This document shows, one piece after another, positions 1 through 5,060 of a stretch of DNA of 5,553 nucleotides. Position numbers and translations under genes: made by a program. Source of the stretch: Desulfomonile tiedjei. GTDB taxonomy: Bacteria > Desulfobacterota > Desulfomonilia > Desulfomonilales > Desulfomonilaceae. The stretch's first letter is position 1. Every line of letters begins with the position of its first letter. A model generated the notes under the pieces. The model was not told the DNA's origin and ran no database searches. It saw nothing but the letters and a program-made list of their open reading frames with translations. The stretch is taken from contig DYRE01000155.1 in the NCBI GenBank assembly GCA_020718965.1, forward strand, positions 1 to 5,553, given 5' to 3'.

Positions 1-654
1 CTTTCTAATAATTCCAAAAATTTTAAGGCATCAAAAGGCTGGCTGGAAAAATTTGCCCCTAAATACGGATTGACTATAGTGGCCAATGAATCCTTCAATC
101 CTAAAGACACCGACATGACTGCCCAGTTGTCCAAGCTATCATCTGCAAATCCTGATGCCATAGTGTGCTGGACAATTGGTCCGGCCGCTGCCATTGTGGC
201 CAAGAACGTCAAGCAACTGGGCCTCAAAGAGCCTCTGTTTCAGTGTCACGGCATACCTGATCCCAAGTATGTGGAGCTGGCTGGGGCCTCTGCTGAAGGC
301 AGCGTTATGCCTTCAACAAAATTGATGGCATGGGAACAGTTGCCGGAGAGTGATCCGCAAAAAAAGGTGATTAAAGATTTTGTTCACCAGTATAACGATG
401 TCCAAAAAATCAACAAGGAATTCGCAATTAATACTCATTCGGGATACGCTTGGGACGCCATTTACGTTGTGGCCGACGCCATGAAGAAAGCAGGCGTCGA
501 GCCTTCAAAACTTCGTGACGCCATAGAACAGACAAAAGGTTATGTTGGAATAAGTGGAATCTACAACCTGACTCCAGAGGACCACAACGGACTTGGCACG
601 GATTCGATGATTATGGTCCGAGTGAAAGATGGTAAATGGGAATTACTGAAATAA
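1..654 (+). CDS. ABC transporter substrate-binding protein, branched-chain amino acid (LivK) type, 5'-truncated
   Basis: This is the C-terminal 217 residues of a periplasmic binding protein; the reading frame is open from base 1, so the start and signal peptide lie outside the window. Proteins of this family (Peripla_BP_6, type I fold) usually have about 380-400 residues, so slightly over half is present. They capture a small molecule in the periplasm and hand it to a LivHMGF-type ABC importer. Visible family traits are the GW-LEKFAPKYG segment, the F-PKDTDMTAQLSKL helix region, the PDAIVCW strand and the C-terminal HSGYAWDAIYVVADAMKKAG helix followed by KGYVGISGIYNLTPEDHNG. The ligand cannot be told from sequence: the family also binds aromatic acids, amides and urea as well as leucine. 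The permease and ATPase genes are not downstream, so they would have to be upstream. The gene ends 8 bases from the stop of an opposing gene. Confidence 0.9.
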   Translation, partial: LSNNSKNFKASKGWLEKFAPKYGLTIVANESFNPKDTDMTAQLSKLSSANPDAIVCWTIGPAAAIVAKNVKQLGLKEPLFQCHGIPDPKYVELAGASAEGSVMPSTKLMAWEQLPESDPQKKVIKDFVHQYNDVQKINKEFAINTHSGYAWDAIYVVADAMKKAGVEPSKLRDAIEQTKGYVGISGIYNLTPEDHNGLGTDSMIMVRVKDGKWELLK

Positions 655-662
655 GATGTTTT

Positions 663-1178
663 TCATAAAAGAATCTTCTTGAATTCTTCGATCAATTCGA
701 CCATTGCGGAGCTTTCCATATTTTTAGACAATTTCGGCACAACGGCGGAGCCGGATATTCCGGCGTCCGCCAGTTTTCTTTTTTCACGGTCCAGTAAACT
801 CTTTTTGTCTTTATTCCTGTTTTTACCCTGATCTTTGAATTTTATACGTAGCTCCTCTATTTTATTTCTTTTGGACCGGAACAGAGACCAGTCATCGAAT
901 CTTTCAAAAAAAACCTTAATATCGTCTTCACTGGAAATTCCTTGAACGATATTTTTCCATACGAGAGTTTCCAGGACTGACCTTTCTTCGGGCGATTCCT
1001 GGTCAAGGCTCGATAGGGCTGACTGATTTGGCCCATTAGGGTCAATCAGCTTCAGGGCATAGCCGCGGGCTTTCTTTTCCAATTCCTCTCGCTTAATGCG
1101 CTGCCTTTCCTCCTCGGATAGGCGCATTCCGCTGGTTCGTTCCATCATCAAATCAATGGTGTTTCTAATTTCTGTCAA
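663..1178 (-). CDS. Uncharacterised charged, helical 171-residue protein
   Basis: I do not recognise a function. The protein has no cysteine, no signal peptide and no membrane segment, so it is probably cytosolic. An N-terminal stretch (residues about 5-20, with IDLMMERTSGMRLSEEE) is followed by a charged helix (20-40), a predicted helical middle (65-110), a strongly basic run rich in K, R and N (about 103-136) and a more hydrophobic C-terminal helix ending EEFKKILL. I have the impression of similar uncharacterised proteins in deltaproteobacteria that begin with a MMERT-G-L-like segment, but this is memory, not a search. The start is a TTG at 1176-1178, chosen because GGGG sits seven bases upstream; the in-frame ATG codons at residues 11-12 lack such a site. 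It lies 63 bases downstream of proA on the same strand, so co-transcription is likely, though a role in proline synthesis does not follow. The only competing reading frame (857-1045, same strand) is a shadow. Confidence 0.75.
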   Translation of the reverse strand: MTEIRNTIDLMMERTSGMRLSEEERQRIKREELEKKARGYALKLIDPNGPNQSALSSLDQESPEERSVLETLVWKNIVQGISSEDDIKVFFERFDDWSLFRSKRNKIEELRIKFKDQGKNRNKDKKSLLDREKRKLADAGISGSAVVPKLSKNMESSAMVELIEEFKKILL

Positions 1179-1185
1179 TTCAATA

Positions 1186-1189
1186 CCCC
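1186..1189 (-). promoter_or_regulatory. Ribosome binding site deciding the TTG start of the 171-residue protein
   Basis: On the minus strand the sequence ATTGGGGTATTGAATTG places GGGG seven bases before a TTG codon. The frame is closed by a TAA shortly upstream, with only ATT as another conceivable start, and the downstream ATG pair has no purine-rich site at the right distance. Confidence 0.5.
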
Positions 1190-1241
1190 AATTTTATAAC
1201 TAATTGCGATATATCTATTCATAAATGGCGCCCGTGCCACA

Positions 1242-2498
1242 TCATTCCCTTATTTGACCGTCCCCCAGGACTATAAATTTAGTCGTCGTCAAATCCTTAA
1301 CCCCCATAGGGCCGTAGGCGTGAATTTTTGTCGTGCTTATTCCTATTTCCGCTCCGAGTCCAAAGACATAGCCGTCGCTCATTCGGGTGGAAGCGTTTAC
1401 GACTACCGTGGATGAATTAACTTCTTTGAGAAATTGTTGGGATGCGGCGTAATCCCTGGTGACAATGGCGTCCGTGTGGAGTGAACCATATTGAGCGATA
1501 TGTTTAATCGCATTATCCATGCTATCCACAACCTTGACTGCAAGAATCAGGTCAAGATACTCAGCGTGCCAGTCGTCCTCCGTGGCCATGTCCATTTCTG
1601 GAACTATGGTCCTGCTAATGTCGCATCCTCGCAGAGCAACGCCTACTTTGTTCAATTCCAAGGAAACCTTGGGCAAGAATTTCGGGGCAAGCTCCTTGTG
1701 AACAAGTAAAGTCTCAAGGGCGTTACATACTCCAGGACGCTGAGCCTTTGAATTTACTGCTATTTTAATTGCCATGTCCACATCTGCAAATTGATCGACA
1801 TAGAGATGGCAAACTCCCTTGTAATGCTTGATAACGGGAATCCTGGAGTTCTCGGAAACAAATCGAATAAGCTCTTCACCGCCTCGGGGAATTATTAGAT
1901 CAATGAGTTCTTCCAATTTGAGGATGTGCAGGATTGCTTCCCTGTCTGTTGTAGGAAGTAAATTAACGATATTAGGGTTGACTCCGAATTCGTTCAAAAC
2001 ACTTTTAAACAACTTGACGATTGCCAGGTTCGAGTTGATAGCCTCTGAGCCACCTCGAAGCACAACCGCATTCCCGGCTTTCAAGCACAGAGCCGCAGCG
2101 TCGGCGGTCACGTTAGGCCTTGATTCGTAGATTATTCCAATGACACCAAGGGGAATTCGCATTTTGCCTACCCGCATACCGTTCGGTCTGACCCACATCC
2201 CCGTAATTTCCCCAACAGGATCAGGAAAAGCAGCTATTTCTTCCAGACCTTCGACCATCTGACTTATAACTTTGTCCGATAAAGTTAGCCTGTCAATCAT
2301 AGCGGGTGACAAACCCTTGATCTCACCGGAATGTATATCCTTCAAATTTTCTTGCTGCAGAGATTCTTTTTCATTTTTTATCCGGAGCGAAACTTCCGTA
2401 AGAATATGGCTTTTGATTGTCATTGACATTTTGGCGGCTTCTGCGGCAGCTTGATGCGTAGCTTCGACCAGGCTGATCACTTCTTCTTTCATGGACAT
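1242..2498 (-). CDS. proA: Gamma-glutamyl phosphate reductase (glutamate-5-semialdehyde dehydrogenase)
   Basis: ProA reduces L-glutamyl 5-phosphate with NADPH to glutamate 5-semialdehyde, the second step of proline synthesis from glutamate, in the cytosol. The 418 residues match the usual family length of about 415-420. Seen directly: the aldehyde dehydrogenase-like segment GVIGIIYESRPNVTADAAAL (about 118-137), LKAGNAVVLRGGSEA (139-153), the LIIPRGG motif (201-207), the catalytic cysteine C258 in QRPGVCNALETLL, and the family signature at 324-345 (V-x5-A-I-K-H-I ... G-S-x-H-T-D-x-I). The start ATG has GGAG six bases upstream (CTGGAGACTACAATG); the ATG two codons later is less well spaced. No key residue is missing. 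ProB (glutamate 5-kinase), its metabolic partner, is not adjacent upstream, where mobB diverges, nor downstream. The 171-residue protein gene follows on the same strand. Confidence 0.97.
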   Translation of the reverse strand: MSMKEEVISLVEATHQAAAEAAKMSMTIKSHILTEVSLRIKNEKESLQQENLKDIHSGEIKGLSPAMIDRLTLSDKVISQMVEGLEEIAAFPDPVGEITGMWVRPNGMRVGKMRIPLGVIGIIYESRPNVTADAAALCLKAGNAVVLRGGSEAINSNLAIVKLFKSVLNEFGVNPNIVNLLPTTDREAILHILKLEELIDLIIPRGGEELIRFVSENSRIPVIKHYKGVCHLYVDQFADVDMAIKIAVNSKAQRPGVCNALETLLVHKELAPKFLPKVSLELNKVGVALRGCDISRTIVPEMDMATEDDWHAEYLDLILAVKVVDSMDNAIKHIAQYGSLHTDAIVTRDYAASQQFLKEVNSSTVVVNASTRMSDGYVFGLGAEIGISTTKIHAYGPMGVKDLTTTKFIVLGDGQIRE

Positions 2499-2523
2499 TG
2501 TAGTCTCCAGATATGCTAGTTCT

Positions 2524-2553
2524 ATTATTAGTTTTTCATGATTGCGCTGTTAA
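2524..2553 (-). promoter_or_regulatory. Candidate proA promoter, sigma70 type
   Basis: Minus-strand TTAACA (plus 2548-2553) and AATAAT (plus 2524-2529) are separated by 18 bases; each hexamer matches the consensus at five of six positions. The predicted transcript would begin near 2517, leaving a short leader that includes the GGAG ribosome site. It is found by eye only, in AT-rich DNA where chance matches are common. Confidence 0.4.
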
Positions 2554-2561
2554 AAAATATA

Positions 2562-2594
2562 GATAACATTATCATTTGCTTCTTGATTTATCAA
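2562..2594. repeat. Two short inverted repeats centred 21 bases apart in the proA-mobB spacer
   Basis: GATAA-CA-TTATC spans 2562-2573 and TTGAT-TT-ATCAA spans 2583-2594. Both have perfect five-base arms and a two-base centre, and the centres are 21 bases apart, about two helical turns. They lie between the two divergent start codons, so they could be operator sites. The half-sites differ from each other, and short palindromes are frequent in AT-rich spacers, so this is weakly supported. Confidence 0.25.
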
Positions 2595-2619
2595 CATCGT
2601 CAGGGCATTACTTTATAAA
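2591..2619 (+). promoter_or_regulatory. Candidate mobB promoter
   Basis: TCAACA (2591-2596, four of six consensus positions) and TATAAA (2614-2619, five of six) are 17 bases apart. The -35 element overlaps the second inverted repeat of this spacer. Transcription would start near 2626, about 40 bases before the mobB start codon. Confidence 0.3.
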
Positions 2620-2666
2620 TTCAATGGACCTGTTCGAAGAATCGTTAAATCGGAAAGGGCTTTTGC

Positions 2667-3173
2667 ATGATTCCCATGATCTCTGTTGTAGGCAAATCAG
2701 ATTCCGGTAAAACTACTTTATTGGAAAAACTGATTCGTGAACTGACTCTCCGAGGCTATAGGATTGGTTCCATAAAACACGACGCCCATTCATTTGAAAT
2801 AGATCGGGAGGGCAAGGACTCCTGGCGTCATAAACAGGCGGGGGCAGTCCTCACACTTATCTCATCGCCATCGAAAATAGCTATGGTAGTAGACTCAGAC
2901 CACGATCACACATTGGATGAGTTACGCGAAAAATTTGTCAGTAACGTGGATCTGATATTGACGGAAGGTTACAAGAGGGAAAATTTACCAAAGATAGAGG
3001 TATTTAGAAGCGTTCTTCGCAGGGAGATGCTGTGTAGTGGTGATGATAACCTCATTGCTGTAGCTGGAGACCCGACGGAAGTTCCGGATGGGATTCCGGT
3101 CTTTGACCTTGACGACCCTAGTCTTTTGGCCACTTTTATAGAACAGCGATTCTTGGGTAAAACTTCCGATTAG
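2667..3173 (+). CDS. mobB: Molybdopterin-guanine dinucleotide biosynthesis protein B (MobB)
   Basis: MobB is a small P-loop GTPase that assists attachment of a nucleotide to molybdopterin, working with MobA; it is helpful but not always essential for molybdoenzyme maturation. The 168 residues are typical of single-domain MobB. Seen directly: a Walker A loop GKSDSGKTT at 9-17 (G9, G14, K15, T16), the family segment IKHDAH (36-41) followed by DREGKDSWRHKQAGA (46-60), and DLILTEGYK (95-103) followed by PKIEVFR (108-114). The start ATG is preceded by AAAGGG seven bases upstream. No mobA or moeA is adjacent: proA diverges on one side and a convergent regulator gene ends 29 bases after the mobB stop, so it seems to be a single-gene unit. 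A molybdenum hydroxylase subunit gene starts about 1.9 kb downstream and may be among the enzymes served, though hydroxylases often use a cytosine rather than a guanine dinucleotide cofactor. Confidence 0.93.
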   Translation: MIPMISVVGKSDSGKTTLLEKLIRELTLRGYRIGSIKHDAHSFEIDREGKDSWRHKQAGAVLTLISSPSKIAMVVDSDHDHTLDELREKFVSNVDLILTEGYKRENLPKIEVFRSVLRREMLCSGDDNLIAVAGDPTEVPDGIPVFDLDDPSLLATFIEQRFLGKTSD

Positions 3174-3202
3174 AGATACCGTTAGAATTATTTCTTAGGA
3201 TT

Positions 3203-3997
3203 TCATTTGAGACTTAGCATCCTCGAGATTGTTTCACTCGTTTCAAGAGCCATAGATTTGGCCCGTTCCATCTTCTCAGGAGATACTAACAGATCGAGAC
3301 CAACTAACCAGAAACCAGCCACCATACGTTTTCGATTTTTCTTGCCATGGAAAATTGGAGCTGCGACACAACTTACGTTCAGTAAATATTCTTCACTGTC
3401 CCAGGCAATACCTTTATCCCTAACCTCTTGAAGTTGTTTGACGTATTCGTGAGGATCCGTTACGGAATGTGGCGTAAATTGGGGGATGGGGTTTTCCTTC
3501 AGAATTTTCGCAAGATCCTCCGGGTCATGATAAGCCAAGAAAATTTTCCCCGCGGCCCCAGCATAAAGTGACAGGCGCGTACCCGGTTTTGCGGTAATCT
3601 TCAGATCCTTGGAAGACTCAACCTGATCGAGAATAAGGAGATTAGACCCGCCGCACATTCCCAAAAAGATATCTTCTTCCAGGCAAACGCTGAGTTTTTC
3701 AAGATAGGGTCTGGCTAATTCTACCAGGGATATTCGAACTACGGCGTTCTCCGCGATCTTTTTGGTAGTGAAACCGCAGGTGTATTTGCGGGTGATCGGA
3801 TCCCTCAACACCCATCCAGTCTCTTCAAGAGCAGCCAAGATTCCATGAGTGGTAGATTTTGCCAAATTGAGTCTTGAGGCTATTTCACTTATTCCGGGAT
3901 TCTCTGGTTCGGTGAGTATCATTTTCAAAACGCGCATAGCCTTTGAAACAATAGGCGCAGAGTACGATATCGAAATGGCCTTTTGATCCGAGTTCAT
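3203..3997 (-). CDS. IclR-family transcriptional regulator
   Basis: This is a 264-residue dimeric DNA-binding regulator, within the family's usual 240-280 residues. The N-terminal winged helix-turn-helix spans about 14-76: VSKAMRVLKMI, then GISEIASRLNLAKSTTHGIL with the recognition helix near 45-57, then the wing GWVLRDPITRKYTCG. The effector-binding domain spans about 90-262 and shows the usual GAAGKIFLA (147-155), RDKGIAWDSEEYLLNVSCVA (193-212) and AAPIF segments. The likely start ATG (3995-3997) has GGGG eight bases upstream. IclR regulators mostly control catabolic genes for organic acids and aromatic compounds, and often themselves. It is divergent from the cysteine-rich protein gene and about 1 kb from a molybdenum hydroxylase operon; either could be a target. 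The run GKKNRKR (218-224) replaces the usual short D-x-x-G turn of the effector domain and is unusually basic. The effector cannot be inferred. Confidence 0.93.
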   Translation of the reverse strand: MNSDQKAISISYSAPIVSKAMRVLKMILTEPENPGISEIASRLNLAKSTTHGILAALEETGWVLRDPITRKYTCGFTTKKIAENAVVRISLVELARPYLEKLSVCLEEDIFLGMCGGSNLLILDQVESSKDLKITAKPGTRLSLYAGAAGKIFLAYHDPEDLAKILKENPIPQFTPHSVTDPHEYVKQLQEVRDKGIAWDSEEYLLNVSCVAAPIFHGKKNRKRMVAGFWLVGLDLLVSPEKMERAKSMALETSETISRMLSLK

Positions 3998-4039
3998 GCC
4001 ATGTGCCCCACTATCAATGACCGGAAACTTGATTTTCTC

Positions 4040-4066
4040 TGAACTGTATGTTCACTAGTATGAACT
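4040..4066. promoter_or_regulatory. Operator-like inverted repeat upstream of the IclR regulator gene
   Basis: GTTCA-N6-TGAAC (4050-4065) has perfect five-base arms. A further TGAACT at 4040-4045 repeats the TGAACT at 4061-4066 exactly 21 bases away, and GAAC-N5-GTTC (4041-4053) forms an overlapping second inverted pair. Several IclR-family operators (the PobR/PcaU type) are built from GTTC...GAAC half-sites about this far apart, which fits autoregulation. The site lies 43-69 bases before the regulator's start codon and just downstream of its predicted transcription start, where bound protein would block transcription. Binding is an inference. Confidence 0.45.
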
Positions 4067-4076
4067 AATATGGTTG

Positions 4077-4105
4077 GTTGTAGCTTTTTAGCTCACAATT
4101 GTCAA
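4077..4105 (-). promoter_or_regulatory. Candidate promoter of the IclR regulator gene
   Basis: On the minus strand TTGACA (plus 4100-4105, perfect) is followed after 17 bases by TACAAC (plus 4077-4082, four of six). Transcription would begin near 4070, beside the GTTCA-N6-TGAAC repeat. An alternative is a perfect minus-strand TATAAT (plus 4123-4128) with a poor TTGCGT element 16 bases upstream. Confidence 0.45.
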
Positions 4106-4130
4106 CCGAATTAACCTAGTATATTATAGC

Positions 4131-4169
4131 TTGACAGTCTCTTGACGCAAGATTATTTTCAAATATATA
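4131..4169 (+). promoter_or_regulatory. Promoter, possibly tandem, of the cysteine-rich protein gene
   Basis: TTGACA (4131-4136, perfect) and TATTTT (4154-4159, four of six) are 17 bases apart. A second overlapping set, TTGACG (4142-4147) and TATATA (4164-4169) with a 16-base spacer, lies 11 bases further on. The two CTTGAC copies (4130-4135 and 4141-4146) are thus one helical turn apart. Transcription would begin near 4166-4176, 25-35 bases before the start codon. Confidence 0.5.
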
Positions 4170-4199
4170 CGGTTCCGAATACAGAACGAAATTTTATTA

Positions 4200-4934
4200 A
4201 TGACGATCAAGATAAAATTTGTCGACATTCTACGAGCCACGCTTGGTTTTCAAACAGGAAATGAGAGCTGGATCGGTGTATCCCCGGATTCCAAGTGTTA
4301 CCACATAGTTTCTCCAGTAGATACTCAAATCTCTAAAGGCGTCATGGCCTGCAATCGCCCAGAAGATGGAACCCCTTTTGGTGGTTATAGCGGGTGGATA
4401 TATCTGAGGATTCCTCCTTTCTTTGATGAATTACAAGACGTAGAAGGCGCCAGAAGGGATCACGCTCTAAATGTGTCACACGAATTGATAAGGAATTTAG
4501 ATCGTTATGGAATCCGGTCAAGTGTGGATTGGGATGACCCTCATGCAAAAGAATTATATACTGTAACCAATAACTCGTCAGTCGAACAAACCTTATCTTG
4601 CTGTTCATGTAACAAAACATGGGATAAACTTATAGATTGTGTTAAGGACCCAGACCTGATTTTTTTGGCTTATCACCCTTCCGTATCTGATTTCGCAGAA
4701 GGGTCCTATGTTTTCCAACACAACTGTAAGGGCCTTGTTTACATTCCTGTCTCTCGCTTTATTAGAAAACTCCAGGAAGGAAGGAATCTGTCGAATCTTA
4801 ACGCATGCCCTGGATATTGTTATTATAAAGATTCTATCCATGAATGCTTGGCGTCTTGCGCAGGTTCTGCTTACAGACGATTGGCCCGAAGACTGTATGA
4901 AAAGGTTTCAGGCTCACGGAAGATTCAGTTTTGA
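4200..4934 (+). CDS. Two-part protein with cysteine-rich C-terminal domain, function unknown
   Basis: The 244 residues show no signal peptide or membrane segment, so a cytosolic location is likely. The N-terminal half (about 1-125), containing GGYSGWIYLRIPPF and the helical DVEGARRDHALNVSHELIRN, is not recognised. The C-terminal part (about 130-235) holds nine of the eleven cysteines: C134, C135 and C137, C147, H174-N-C176, C203-PGY-C207, C216 and C220. This order resembles a small family of cysteine-rich proteins that I recall from deltaproteobacteria, often labelled only as cytoplasmic protein, with a CxxC, a G-x-F-x-F-x-H-x-C segment and CPGYC followed by CxxxC. Zinc or iron-sulfur binding is plausible but not shown. 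ATG at 4200 is the first standard start after an in-frame TGA at 4143; no good ribosome site precedes it, so translation may be weak. It is divergent from the IclR gene, followed by a probable terminator, and seems monocistronic. Confidence 0.8.
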   Translation: MTIKIKFVDILRATLGFQTGNESWIGVSPDSKCYHIVSPVDTQISKGVMACNRPEDGTPFGGYSGWIYLRIPPFFDELQDVEGARRDHALNVSHELIRNLDRYGIRSSVDWDDPHAKELYTVTNNSSVEQTLSCCSCNKTWDKLIDCVKDPDLIFLAYHPSVSDFAEGSYVFQHNCKGLVYIPVSRFIRKLQEGRNLSNLNACPGYCYYKDSIHECLASCAGSAYRRLARRLYEKVSGSRKIQF

Positions 4935-4997
4935 ATGCCTGACAATATGATGCCTTATTTGTTCTCATGAGGTAAACGCTTACTCTCAAAAAATCAC

Positions 4998-5020
4998 AGG
5001 GTGAATTCGCCCTTTAGTTT
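4998..5020 (+). terminator. Probable rho-independent terminator after the cysteine-rich protein gene
   Basis: AGGG (4998-5001) pairs with CCCT (5010-5013), extended inward by a T-G wobble pair, around the loop GAATTC, and is followed by TTAGTTTT. The stem is short and the T-run is interrupted, so strength is uncertain. It sits 64 bases past the stop codon and just before the next gene's leader, the expected place for a unit boundary. Confidence 0.4.
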
Positions 5021-5047
5021 TAATCAAATTTTATCCTCAATATAACT

Positions 5048-5052
5048 GGAGG
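5048..5052 (+). promoter_or_regulatory. Strong ribosome binding site of the FAD-subunit gene
   Basis: GGAGG lies eight bases before the ATG at 5061, a near-perfect Shine-Dalgarno site and the best in the window. It fixes the start of the truncated gene. No convincing promoter was found in the 126-base gap before it. Confidence 0.75.
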
Positions 5053-5060
5053 CAAAGAGC

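Noticed and set aside
669..688. Inverted repeat AAGAAT ... ATTCTT as a terminator for the binding-protein gene.
   Set aside because: The stem is AT-only, lies inside the end of the opposing gene and is not followed by a T-run.
4082..4093. AGCT-TTTT-AGCT repeat within the divergent spacer.
   Set aside because: Four-base self-complementary arms in AT-rich DNA are expected by chance; it merely fills the spacer of the candidate minus-strand promoter.
4082..4105. Minus-strand TTGACAATTGTGAGC resembles part of a tac promoter with a lac operator half-site.
   Set aside because: Only the left half-site is similar and there is no matching second half; no lac-type gene is near.
4342..4841. Minus-strand open frames of 92 and 78 codons (4342-4620 and 4605-4841).
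   Set aside because: They are antisense to the cysteine-rich protein gene, show no recognisable domain, and the plus-strand frame has the promoter and the patterned cysteines.
4964..4987. Palindrome CTCATGAG and the hairpin GAG-G-TAA ... TTACTC after the cysteine-rich gene.
   Set aside because: The hairpin needs a bulge and is followed by A residues rather than T; the candidate at 4998-5020 fits a terminator better.
5003..5014. GAATTCGCCCTT is identical to the sequence flanking inserts in common TA-cloning vectors, raising the question of a cloning junction.
   Set aside because: The bases before it (CACAGGGT) do not continue into vector polylinker, and the match is part of a short hairpin in a plausible place between genes. 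Read coverage across 4990-5030 would settle it.
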